Source: Rhodospirillaceae bacterium (GTDB lineage Bacteria; Pseudomonadota; Alphaproteobacteria; UBA8366; Aestuariispiraceae). Taken from it: a stretch of 64,000 nucleotides of DNA. The notes under the pieces were generated by a model. That model worked only from the letters and a program-made list of their open reading frames with translations, searched no databases and was not told the origin of the DNA. Every line of letters begins with the position of its first letter. The first letter of the stretch is position 1. The DNA is taken from positions 527,869 through 591,868 of the forward strand of contig PAQY01000012.1 in the NCBI GenBank assembly GCA_002709955.1. Direction: 5' to 3'. Positions 25,139 to 33,389 of this stretch are shown here, piece after piece. The position numbers and the translations under genes were made by a program.

Positions 25139-27360
25139 TAAAAGGAAACCTCTCCCAACGTCTTATAGGTCAGTGTGAAGATGAAGGCATCTTCCTGTTC
25201 TATATCGACGCTGTTGATATAGCTGCGCAGGTATCTGCCCAGGAAAATAAAGCATTCGTCTTCATATTTCAGACTGGCCGTGTGGCTCAACGAGCCGCCG
25301 CCATCCCTCAGATCCTGAAGTGTTCCAACTTCTGTGGTCCAGTTATCGGTCAACTGTGTGCTGACGTTAAGATACAATTCTTCAATCGAAGACGCATCCG
25401 GGCTCAAGCTGTCTCGTATATAGGTATAGTTGGATGAAAAGCGAAGGCCATTTCCGCCGGCTGAAAAACCAAGCTCGTTTCGGTTGGCCTTGAATTCATT
25501 CGCGGCATAGTTAAAGCGATAGAACAGCGAGAAATAATCATTTGGCGTGATTTCCAACCGCCCAACCCAGTCGGACCGTTCCTCCTCCAGGCGCGCATCG
25601 GTGGCAAGGTCCTGATCTCTGCGGAAACGATAGCTTTGACCCAGGAACAGGGACAGACGCCCACCATCATCCTGGAAATGCGACAGGTTGATCCCGGCCA
25701 CAGCCTTTTGTCCGGTTTCCACGCGGTCCAGTCCCGGGGTTCGGTCAGCGGAGAAAACATTGATGTCGTCAGTTTCAAAGACCGTGCTGTCACTGTTTGG
25801 AATGTTTTCGGGATTGCCACCATTTGGGGCGGCATACAGGGCCACCATTGGTTCGATCACCTGGCGTCCCCCTACGGAATAGCGGGCCATGGGATAGCGC
25901 GATTCCAATCCTACCCTGGGAATGATCCGCCCGGTCAAACCATCGTCAACACTGCGCCCGGCTGAATCAAAGCGGCTGTCCTGATCGACATTATACAGAT
26001 CCCCGCGCAGACTGCCGGATGCTGTTGTGACCAAGCCCCAATCGGCGATAAATTCGCGTTCATATCCTGCATTCACTGAAAAACGCTGACTATCGGCATC
26101 ATCCCCATCGGACAGACCGCGCGCATTGGCATCCAGCGTCCAGCGACCACCATATTTCCCGGCTTCTCCGACACCATTGTAATCCAGCAATGGCAGAATG
26201 ATGGGGGTATCGGATCGCTGTCCAAGGCGCAGGTCCTGAAAGGAATAGGCACGTGCCGCCATGTAATTGCGTCCACGGAATCCTTCAGCATATACCGTCG
26301 ATGTCATGGAATTGCCGGGGTCTTCCCAGAAATTGAACTTTCTGAGATAGGTCTGGTCCGTCGATCGATTGATGTCCCAACCGGCGCGATAGGTCTCACT
26401 GAGGTTAAATTCGCCATCGGTGAAGATATGTCCGCGAAAGACATCGTCTTCCTTGCGCACAAAGGTCGGGCTGCCGATGTTCTGATCGGCGTAGGTGAAG
26501 CTGCCGGAGAGATTAATTCTACCCGTGTCAAAGGCTTGGCGAAATTCGCCCCCCATTAATGCCTTTTGCTTTTCTGTCAGAATGGGATCCAAGGTGACAT
26601 CGACATCCGGCCCAAGATTCCAGAAATACGGTGTTCTGAGGAAGATACCCGTATTTGTCTTTGTCCCAAAGGAGGGCGTCAGAAAGCCGCTTTCGCGCTT
26701 AACGGTTGGATCGGGATGGGTCATATAGGGCGTGTAGAGAACCGGAATCCCGAACATTTCCAGCGATGCGTCGTAATAGTCGATGGATTTATCATTCTTG
26801 TCGTGGATGACACGATCTGCCTTGATCTGCCATAGGGGGGCCTTGCTGGGATCATCCTTACAAACCTTACAGGGCGAATAGACACCCCGCGCCATTTCCA
26901 TTGTCGCGCCGTCGGTTCGCCGCCCGCCGGCCGCTGCAATGCGCGCATTTCCCATCAGCAGGATACGAAGGTTTTCAATTGTGCCATTCAACAGGTCTTC
27001 TGAAAGCTCAACATAATCCGCGAATATAACCTGTCCGTCTGGTTCCAGGATATTCACATTGCCAGACGCCGTTACGGTCTTGGCATTCTGATTATAGCTC
27101 AACGTATCTGCCAACAGAACCCGGTCGCCCTGTGCGATTTCAACACTGCCCCGCGCGACGACGACGCCCAGTTGCTGGTCTTGTGTAACTTCATCGGCCT
27201 TCAACAGGATCGGCAGACCATCCTGGTTGATGGTTTCAGCCGTGTTCGGGGCTATTTGCTGTGACTGGGACAGGGCTGGGCCCGCAGATAGGCCAAACCC
27301 ACCCACAGACAGACAGGTCAGCAGCGCAAGTCGACGGGTAAATGACATAGGGTTCGCCAT
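25138..27360 (-). CDS. lptD: LptD, LPS-assembly outer-membrane protein
   Basis: LptD is the outer-membrane barrel that inserts lipopolysaccharide. The 740-residue product has a signal peptide (MSFTRRLALLTCLSVGGFGLS onward), an OstA/LptA-like beta-jellyroll (about 50-140), and a Cys pair in YSPCKVCKDD that may form the conserved disulfide. A long beta-barrel ends in TYKTLGEVSF with a C-terminal Phe. A third Cys (DECFIF) lies near the end. The ATG at 27360 overlaps the lptG stop by one base; the much longer upstream open frame lies inside lptG and is rejected. Confidence 0.94.
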   Translation of the reverse strand: MANPMSFTRRLALLTCLSVGGFGLSAGPALSQSQQIAPNTAETINQDGLPILLKADEVTQDQQLGVVVARGSVEIAQGDRVLLADTLSYNQNAKTVTASGNVNILEPDGQVIFADYVELSEDLLNGTIENLRILLMGNARIAAAGGRRTDGATMEMARGVYSPCKVCKDDPSKAPLWQIKADRVIHDKNDKSIDYYDASLEMFGIPVLYTPYMTHPDPTVKRESGFLTPSFGTKTNTGIFLRTPYFWNLGPDVDVTLDPILTEKQKALMGGEFRQAFDTGRINLSGSFTYADQNIGSPTFVRKEDDVFRGHIFTDGEFNLSETYRAGWDINRSTDQTYLRKFNFWEDPGNSMTSTVYAEGFRGRNYMAARAYSFQDLRLGQRSDTPIILPLLDYNGVGEAGKYGGRWTLDANARGLSDGDDADSQRFSVNAGYEREFIADWGLVTTASGSLRGDLYNVDQDSRFDSAGRSVDDGLTGRIIPRVGLESRYPMARYSVGGRQVIEPMVALYAAPNGGNPENIPNSDSTVFETDDINVFSADRTPGLDRVETGQKAVAGINLSHFQDDGGRLSLFLGQSYRFRRDQDLATDARLEEERSDWVGRLEITPNDYFSLFYRFNYAANEFKANRNELGFSAGGNGLRFSSNYTYIRDSLSPDASSIEELYLNVSTQLTDNWTTEVGTLQDLRDGGGSLSHTASLKYEDECFIFLGRYLRSYINSVDIEQEDAFIFTLTYKTLGEVSF

Positions 27361-28460
27361 CACCCGTCCTCCAGATGCAACAAGGCCGTAATGCCCAACA
27401 TCATGGCAACACCGGCGGGCATCCATGCCGCCAGGGCGGCGGGGATGCTGGCGGACATGCCCAATGCATGGACGATATTGGTAAAGAAATACAACAGGAA
27501 CCCACTGATCACGCCCCCTATGATCATCATGCCCGTAGAACTGCGCCGGGACACCCGAATGGAAAAGATCGCGGCAATCAGAACCATGGCACACAGCAAT
27601 ACCGGCATGGAAAGCAGACTGTTCAGATACAGCCTGTGTGCATTCGCATTAAACCCTGCCTGTTCCATCGAAGAGATGAATTTAGGCAATTCCCAAAAAG
27701 ATAAAGTATCTGCCGAGGCAAAGCTGTCCTGTATTCCCTCAATCGTTAATTCGGTTGCCAGACGATACACATCGACATAGCGGGTAACTTCATCCGGGGC
27801 AGAAATATAAGCGTCATACAATTCCCAATATCCCGCACGTAATGTTGCCTTGGCCGCGTCAATCCTGCCAACAAATCGGTCTTCGCCTTCCAATTGGAAG
27901 ACGACAACGTCCAGCAACTGGGCTTCATCGCCGCTGCCCCTGACGGAATTTGCGTGGATCACAGCATGGGCATCCTCTTTGCCCTGGCGCAGCCATACGC
28001 CGGTCGATCCCATCGCGAATTCCGTTTGGCTCTTGCCCAGATATTTGCTTTCCATGTTTTCGTAATGCGACCGCATCGCCGCAGCAAAAGGATTGAACGT
28101 GGTGATCAACAGGACACCGACCAGAAAGGTCAGGATCATGGGCGTCATAAGGAATTGCCAGGCGGACACGCCAGCGGCGCGCGAAATCACCAATTCATTG
28201 GCTTTCGCCATGCGCCAGAACGCCATCATGCCCCCCAGCAGCACCGCGAATGGCAGCATTTCCTGCACCAGATTGGGTAATTTAAGCAGCGACATTTGAA
28301 TGATAATGTCGATTGTCACTTCCTTCTGACCGGATGCGCGGCGCAGCAATTCGACAATGTCGAACATGGCTGCGATGGCGATCAGGGAAATGAAAACACA
28401 GATCATCCAGAACATGAACTGGCGACCCATATAAAAGGCGAGTGTTTTGGATATCCGCAT
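27360..28460 (-). CDS. lptG: LptG, LPS export ABC permease
   Basis: LptG pairs with LptF in the LptB2FG transporter that extracts LPS from the inner membrane. The 366-residue product has an N-terminal membrane block, a periplasmic jellyroll region (about 100-260), and three C-terminal membrane helices (LLCAMVLIAAIFSIRVSRR, then MMIIGGVISGFLLYFFTNI). It starts 15 bp after lptF and overlaps lptD, an order typical of alphaproteobacteria. Confidence 0.94.
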   Translation of the reverse strand: MRISKTLAFYMGRQFMFWMICVFISLIAIAAMFDIVELLRRASGQKEVTIDIIIQMSLLKLPNLVQEMLPFAVLLGGMMAFWRMAKANELVISRAAGVSAWQFLMTPMILTFLVGVLLITTFNPFAAAMRSHYENMESKYLGKSQTEFAMGSTGVWLRQGKEDAHAVIHANSVRGSGDEAQLLDVVVFQLEGEDRFVGRIDAAKATLRAGYWELYDAYISAPDEVTRYVDVYRLATELTIEGIQDSFASADTLSFWELPKFISSMEQAGFNANAHRLYLNSLLSMPVLLCAMVLIAAIFSIRVSRRSSTGMMIIGGVISGFLLYFFTNIVHALGMSASIPAALAAWMPAGVAMMLGITALLHLEDG

Positions 28461-28475
28461 CGTTGCGCCCTGACC

Positions 28476-29585
28476 CTAATTCGCCACTGTCGTGGGGACC
28501 ACACGCTTATGGCGGGTCGGACGGAAGATGAAATACAAGCCCACAAGGGAGGGGATCACAGAGTTCAGATAGATCAAAGGAATCAAGCGATTGTCCGAGC
28601 CGGAGGCCGAAACCAGGCTCATATGACCAATCAGAAGCGCCATCATCGCGCCAATCGCGCTGACTAGTGCCGAAAAATTCCCCCGCCTGGAATAGCCACC
28701 GCGCAGGATAAACGCCAATGCAGCGATGGAATAGGCGATAGGCAGCAGTGCCGTGGCTATTCGGCTGTGTCCTTCTGCGATCAGCTTGCTGTAGTAATAC
28801 ATGTCATTTGAGTTATCCGGATCCGGCGACAGCAATTCCGGAAGAAAGCGTTCTTCAGGCTGCGCCCAGACCGCGCTGGCAGCGGAGGCGGGGACGCCGA
28901 TATCAATCATTGTCCGGTCAAATTCGACCAGATGCATTTTACCGTCCTGGAAGGTCTGGCGGCTGCCATTGACGACCAGAATGCGCGGGCCATCATTGGT
29001 TTCAACGACTGCGCCCCGTTCGGCCATGATCGTATAGGGTGCTTCGGGGTCTTCCCGATTGTCGTATAGCAGGCCGAACAGCTCGGACCCTTCGCGTTCT
29101 TTTACGAAAATGGTGATCGCCTTGCCAACTGTTGTAAACTGCCCTTCACGCAACAGGGCCGCCCCCCATTGGGATCGGTTCTTGTCGACATAAAACCGCA
29201 TTTCCATGGCAGACATCGGCATCAGATACAGGGTCATGCCCAGACAGACTATGCTGGCCGCGGAGGCGATGGCCAATCCGGGCATGGCAAGCGAGGATGA
29301 ACTCATCCCAGCCGATCGCATCACAATCAACTCGCTGTCACTAATCATCCGGTTATAGGTGAAAAGCATTGCGCCAAACAGGGCAATCGGCATCACCAGC
29401 GCCACGAAACGGGGGATCATCAAAGAAGCCATATAGGCGAATTCCGGCAGCGGCAGACCGCGATTTACAATCAGGTCGACCAGACGCACGGATTGCACCA
29501 ACATCACCGCCACGCACAAAACAACGGTCGCGAACACTGTCACACTGACCAATTGGCGCATTATATAGCGGTTAATTTGTTTCAT
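28476..29585 (-). CDS. lptF: LptF, LPS export ABC permease
   Basis: LptF is the second membrane subunit of the LPS extraction transporter. The 369-residue product begins MKQINRYIMRQLVSVTVFATVV. It has the conserved MIPRFVALVMPIALFGAMLFTYNRMISDSELIVMRSAGMS region, shown here in part by SELIVMRSAGMS, a periplasmic domain and three C-terminal helices. First gene of the minus-strand lptF-lptG-lptD-surA-pdxA-rsmA chain, divergent from pepA. Confidence 0.94.
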   Translation of the reverse strand: MKQINRYIMRQLVSVTVFATVVLCVAVMLVQSVRLVDLIVNRGLPLPEFAYMASLMIPRFVALVMPIALFGAMLFTYNRMISDSELIVMRSAGMSSSSLAMPGLAIASAASIVCLGMTLYLMPMSAMEMRFYVDKNRSQWGAALLREGQFTTVGKAITIFVKEREGSELFGLLYDNREDPEAPYTIMAERGAVVETNDGPRILVVNGSRQTFQDGKMHLVEFDRTMIDIGVPASAASAVWAQPEERFLPELLSPDPDNSNDMYYYSKLIAEGHSRIATALLPIAYSIAALAFILRGGYSRRGNFSALVSAIGAMMALLIGHMSLVSASGSDNRLIPLIYLNSVIPSLVGLYFIFRPTRHKRVVPTTVAN

Positions 29586-29903
29586 CGTTACCAGATATAG
29601 CGTTATATGGATCGCTTGAGTCTCAGATGTAATAAATATCAGAAACCAATTGATTCTGCACGATTTTTCTTGCTGTTAAGTCTTAAAAATACTTGGCGAT
29701 ACTTAACATTCCAGGTCTTTCGCCCGCTTTTCCGTATCTGGAAAGACTTTAACAGCCTTCTTTTCCCGATTGGTGACGATCTTGTCAAGGTCCGGGGGAC
29801 AGGTCGGTCTTTTCGTCACGGGCAGTGTATCTTATGGTAACACGAATGACGCATGTCAAACTTGGTCCAGGCCCTGTTTTCAAACGCAAAAGGATTGCCC
29901 TTC
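29586..29903. other. Intergenic region between divergent lptF and pepA
   Basis: This 318-bp gap holds a 7-bp inverted repeat, GTTAAGT (29675-29681) and ACTTAAC (29701-29707), separated by 19 bases and containing a smaller palindrome TTAAGTCTTAA (29676-29686). It could be an operator for either gene. I could not assign a confident promoter. No gene is visible; an in-frame extension of pepA to 29853 lacks a ribosome site. Confidence 0.45.
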
Positions 29904-31382
29904 ATGAAGATTAGTTTTTCTGAGAAAATGGATATGCCAAAGGCAGGCATGTTGGCTGTTGGTATTGAAGAAGGTGGGCATCTTCCGCCTGCTGCACGGT
30001 CCGTGGACGAGGCTGCGGGGGGCGCAATTTCCCGCGCCCTGTCTGGCAATCGGTTCAATGGGAAAAAGGGGGAGTCCCTGACCCTGGTCGCGCCGTCTGG
30101 TGTTGAGGTCAGCCGTATTGTTCTGTTCGGTGTCGGTAAGGAACTGGCAGAGGCTGATTGGTTGAAATTGGGCGGCTCTCTTGTCAAAGCGGCCAATGGG
30201 GCAGGTGATGCGGAAATCCATGTCCTTGTGGATTGTGGCGCGGAAGATTTGGTCGCGGCCGCCACCAATGTTGCCGAGGGGGCAAGGCTGGGCGCGTATC
30301 GCTTTGATAAGTATTTCACCAAAAAGAAGGCGGAAGAGAAACCCAGCGTCAAATCCATGTCCATCCATGGAACCGGGGCGACTGCGGCGCGCAAGGCGTT
30401 TAAGCTGCGTGATGCGGTTGTGGATGGGGTTTACCTGACCCGAGATGTGGTCACCGAACCGCCAAATATTCTGTACCCGGAAACCCTTGCTGCCCGCTGT
30501 AAGGAATTGGAAGAATTGGGCGTTAAGGTTGAAATCCTGAATGAAAAGAAAATGGCGAAGTTGGGCATGGGCGCGCTGTTGGGCGTTGGTCAGGGCTCCA
30601 TTCGTGAAAGCTTTCTGGTCACCATGCGTTGGGATGGCGGGCCTAAGAACAAGGCACCAGTCGCCTTTGTTGGCAAGGGCGTGACCTTTGATACCGGTGG
30701 TATCTCCTTGAAGCCCGGTCCCGGTATGGAAGAAATGAAATGGGATATGGGCGGCTCCGGCACGGTTCTGGGCCTGATGAAGGCGCTGGCCGGGCGCAAG
30801 GCAAAGGTCAATGCTGTTGGCGTCGTCGGCTTGGTGGAGAATATGCCAGACGGCAATGCCCAACGACCCGGAGATGTGGTGACCTCTATGTCCGGTCAGA
30901 CCATCGAAATTCATAATACGGATGCTGAGGGCCGATTGGTTCTGGCTGATGCGCTGTGGTACACCCAGCAACAGTTTAAGCCTCAGGCGATGATCGATCT
31001 GGCAACCCTGACAGGGGCAATCATTATCGCCTTGGGGAATGAGAATGCCGGGTTGTTCAGCAATGATGATACCTTGTCGGCACAACTGACGGCGGCAGGC
31101 CTTGCAACGGGCGAACCGGTCTGGCGCCTGCCGCTGGGGGATGCTTATGACAAGCTGTTGACGTCCGATTGTGCGGATATGAAGAATATCGGTGGACGGG
31201 GGGCAGGTTCCATCACGGCGGCGCAATTCCTGCAGCGTTTTGTGAAGGATACCGCCTGGGCGCATTTGGACATTGCGGGTATGGCCTGGACGTCAAAGGA
31301 CTCCGCCATCGTCCCCAAAGGGGCGACGGGCTATGGGGTGCGCCTGTTGGATCGGTTCGTCACGGATGTGTATGAAAGCTGA
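29904..31382 (+). CDS. pepA: PepA, leucyl aminopeptidase (M17)
   Basis: PepA is a cytosolic two-metal hexameric aminopeptidase. The 492-residue product shows all expected active-site residues at the E. coli spacing: K258 and D263 in GKGVTFDTGG, D281 in MKWDMGGSG, and D340, E342 and R344 in NTDAEGRLVL. The N-terminal macro-like domain is complete. The start at 29904 (MKISFSEKMDMPKAG) has an AAAGGA site and gives family length. It is followed 11 bp later by holC, a pairing conserved in many proteobacteria. Confidence 0.96.
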   Translation: MKISFSEKMDMPKAGMLAVGIEEGGHLPPAARSVDEAAGGAISRALSGNRFNGKKGESLTLVAPSGVEVSRIVLFGVGKELAEADWLKLGGSLVKAANGAGDAEIHVLVDCGAEDLVAAATNVAEGARLGAYRFDKYFTKKKAEEKPSVKSMSIHGTGATAARKAFKLRDAVVDGVYLTRDVVTEPPNILYPETLAARCKELEELGVKVEILNEKKMAKLGMGALLGVGQGSIRESFLVTMRWDGGPKNKAPVAFVGKGVTFDTGGISLKPGPGMEEMKWDMGGSGTVLGLMKALAGRKAKVNAVGVVGLVENMPDGNAQRPGDVVTSMSGQTIEIHNTDAEGRLVLADALWYTQQQFKPQAMIDLATLTGAIIIALGNENAGLFSNDDTLSAQLTAAGLATGEPVWRLPLGDAYDKLLTSDCADMKNIGGRGAGSITAAQFLQRFVKDTAWAHLDIAGMAWTSKDSAIVPKGATGYGVRLLDRFVTDVYES

Positions 31383-31393
31383 CGGGTAATTCC

Positions 31394-31864
31394 ATGACGG
31401 AAATCCGCTTCTACCATTTGCAGCGCACCAAACTGGCAGCCGCTTTGCCAAAGATGCTGGAAATGTGCCTGTCGCGAAAATGGCGGGCTGTGGTGCTGGC
31501 GGAACAATCCGATCAGGTGATCGCACTCAGCGAGGCCTTATGGACCTATGACCCCGCCAGTTTTCTGCCTCATGGGGAGGCCAGGGACGGTCATGCTGCC
31601 CAGCAACCGATCTGGCTGACCCAGGAGGACGAGAACCCGAATGATGCGACGGTCCTGTTTTTAACGCATGGGGCTAAATCTGACACAATCGGGCGTTATG
31701 ATCTGGTGTGTCGCCTGTTTGACGGGGCCGATGACGAGGCCGTGGCAACCGCGCGTGTTTGTTGGAAACAGGAAGAATCAGACGGGCATCATCTGACCTA
31801 TTGGCAACAAACGGATCGTGGTTGGGAGAAGAAGGCAGAACGGGGTGCGGCGGAAACCGGTTGA
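31394..31864 (+). CDS. holC: HolC, DNA polymerase III chi subunit
   Basis: The chi subunit connects the clamp loader to SSB during replication. The 156-residue product starts with the family pattern TEIRFYHLQRTKLAAALPKML, has RKWRAVVLAEQSDQVIALSEALWTYDPASFLPHG, and ends in a RYDLVCRLFDGADDEAVATAR segment. It lies directly behind pepA, the standard position. The C-terminus past about residue 140 is not conserved. Confidence 0.93.
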   Translation: MTEIRFYHLQRTKLAAALPKMLEMCLSRKWRAVVLAEQSDQVIALSEALWTYDPASFLPHGEARDGHAAQQPIWLTQEDENPNDATVLFLTHGAKSDTIGRYDLVCRLFDGADDEAVATARVCWKQEESDGHHLTYWQQTDRGWEKKAERGAAETG

Positions 31865-31998
31865 TCATAAGTTTGAAAGGCTTATGTTCTGCTGTGAACC
31901 GGGATGGTGCGTAAGACCACGATTTCGGTCCCAAAATACGACGAATACGTGACGACGATAACCGATCGAGACACATTAACGAAGGATACGAGGACGCT

Positions 31999-32595
31999 AT
32001 GGCTATTGAATTGCCCGCTCTTCCTTATGCGCAAGACGCTTTGGAACCCCACATTTCTGCAAACACACTCAGCTTTCACCATGGTAAGCACCACAATGCC
32101 TATGTGACCAAGTGCAACGAGCTGACCGCCGGCACGGATCTGGCCGATGCGTCGGTCACTGAAATCACCATGGCGGCCCATAAGAAGGGCGATCAGGGTC
32201 TGTTCAATCAGGCGGCCCAGGTTTGGAACCACACCTTCTATTGGAATTCCATGAGCCCCAATGGCGGCGGCAAGCCGACCGGCGCGATTGCTGACAAGAT
32301 CAACGAAGATTTCGGGTCTTATGAAGAATTCGCAACCCAGTTCAAAAATGCTGGGGCGACTCAGTTCGGCTCTGGCTGGGCCTGGCTGGTGCTGGATGGC
32401 GGCAAGCTGAAGGTTGAAAAGACCCCGAATGCTGGCACCCCGCTGGTCGATGGCAAAACCCCGATCCTGACCATGGATGTCTGGGAACATGCCTATTACC
32501 TGGATTTCCAGAACCGTCGCCCGGACTATATGGGTGCCTTCCTGGAACACCTGGTAAACTGGGACTTCGCCAACACCAATCTGGCGGCTGCGTAA
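31999..32595 (+). CDS. sodB: Iron superoxide dismutase
   Basis: SodB converts superoxide to oxygen and peroxide. The 198-residue product has metal ligands H27 (LSFHHGKHH), H78 (VWNHTFYW), D160 and H164 (TMDVWEHAYY). The AAQVWNHTFYWNSM stretch with Gln at residue 74 is the iron-type signature. There is no signal peptide, so it is cytoplasmic. Its ATG follows GAAGGATACGAGGA. It is followed by a clear terminator and is probably monocistronic. Confidence 0.95.
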   Translation: MAIELPALPYAQDALEPHISANTLSFHHGKHHNAYVTKCNELTAGTDLADASVTEITMAAHKKGDQGLFNQAAQVWNHTFYWNSMSPNGGGKPTGAIADKINEDFGSYEEFATQFKNAGATQFGSGWAWLVLDGGKLKVEKTPNAGTPLVDGKTPILTMDVWEHAYYLDFQNRRPDYMGAFLEHLVNWDFANTNLAAA

Positions 32596-32620
32596 GTCTT
32601 AGACCAAATTGAAGATTGCA

Positions 32621-32656
32621 AGCGGCGCTGCCTGGAAACGGGTGGCGCCGTTTTCT
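32621..32656 (+). terminator. Rho-independent terminator after sodB
   Basis: CGGCGCTGCC and GGTGGCGCCG form a ten-pair stem with two G-U pairs around a short loop, followed by TTTTCTGTT. It lies about 30 bp after the sodB stop. It also reaches the end of the convergent toxin gene. Confidence 0.75.
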
Positions 32657-32657
32657 G

Positions 32658-32963
32658 TTACAGGTCCTGAAACAACTCAGGTAAATCACGGGCACCATGC
32701 AGAATTCGAATGATTAGGGGGGGCTTTCTGTCAGGCGTATATACAGCGATATATGGATAGCGTGGGACTGGTAAAAACCGTATCGGCGGGGTCGCGATAT
32801 GGGGTTTTTCTGGTCCAATTTCTGGGTGATCACCAATCGTTTGCGCCAGCGTGTCCAATGCAAACAAGAAGCCGCGCGCTGCCATAGGGTTATCGCTGGA
32901 AATCCATTCGACGATTTCCAGGACATCGCGCTCAGCTGCTGGAGAAAAAACGGCGCTGCTCAC
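32658..32963 (-). CDS. ParE/RelE-family toxin of a type II toxin-antitoxin pair
   Basis: This 101-residue protein has the ParE-type pattern: SPAAERDVLEIVEWISSDNP at the N-terminus, FLFALDTLAQTIGDHPEIG in the middle, and the C-terminal beta segment RFLPVPRYPYIAVYTPD followed by RILHGARDLPELF. ParE toxins poison gyrase, while RelE relatives cut mRNA; sequence alone favours ParE. The GTG start overlaps the antitoxin stop (TAGTG), so toxin synthesis depends on antitoxin translation. The pair sits between sodB and gatB. Confidence 0.85.
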   Translation of the reverse strand: MSSAVFSPAAERDVLEIVEWISSDNPMAARGFLFALDTLAQTIGDHPEIGPEKPHIATPPIRFLPVPRYPYIAVYTPDRKPPLIIRILHGARDLPELFQDL

Positions 32964-33211
32964 TATTGCTTAGCATCGATCAGGGCATTAGCACGCGCCA
33001 GAATGTCATTGATCGCCCGCACTCCCTGTTCATTTGTTTCATGCAAGCTGACCGCAATCATTTTGTCAAAGGCCTGTTTTCGTTGTTCTTGCGCCTTCAA
33101 AAGCCGAAGGGCGGACCGCACCACTTCACTGACATTGTTGTAGTCCCCTCCTTCAACGCACGCGCGCGTAAAGGCTTCCAGTTCAGGGGTAAGATGTACA
33201 TTGGTTGCCAT
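32963..33211 (-). CDS. ParD-family ribbon-helix-helix antitoxin
   Basis: The 82-residue product begins MATNVHLTPELEAFTRACVEGGDYNNVSEVVRSAL, shown here as VHLTPELEAF and NNVSEVVRSAL, which is the ParD/CopG ribbon-helix-helix DNA-binding domain. A helical toxin-binding tail follows. The frame stays open far upstream, but the ATG at 33211 gives the canonical N-terminus. Such antitoxins repress their own promoter, and a perfect 11-bp palindrome lies 15 bp upstream of the start. Confidence 0.87.
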   Translation of the reverse strand: MATNVHLTPELEAFTRACVEGGDYNNVSEVVRSALRLLKAQEQRKQAFDKMIAVSLHETNEQGVRAINDILARANALIDAKQ

Positions 33212-33225
33212 CGAAACCTCATATG

Positions 33226-33236
33226 TCAAAGTTTGA
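33226..33236. promoter_or_regulatory. Candidate operator of the parDE-type pair
   Basis: TCAAAGTTTGA is a perfect inverted repeat around a central G, 15 bp upstream of the antitoxin ATG. A related half-site (ATTTGAT) follows at about 33241. The position fits autoregulation by the ribbon-helix-helix antitoxin, which is inference. Confidence 0.45.
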
Positions 33237-33389
33237 TATAATTTGATCTGATGAAGTGATTTTTGCAAGCATATAGGATCCAAGGGGTCTCTTAGATATA
33301 ATGCAGGATTGGTGTGCGCCTCTTGCCCTTCCCTGCGCTGCCCGCTATCTGTGTTGCTCTCTTTCAGAGCCGCATAAAAGGGCAGACTT

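Noticed and set aside
26500..27594. Extending lptD to an upstream start at 27594
   Set aside because: The extra codons overlap lptG in another frame; the ATG at 27360 gives a proper signal peptide.
29880..31265. 461-residue minus-strand open frame opposite pepA
   Set aside because: It is antisense to a complete aminopeptidase with all active-site residues, and its translation is typical of antisense shadows.
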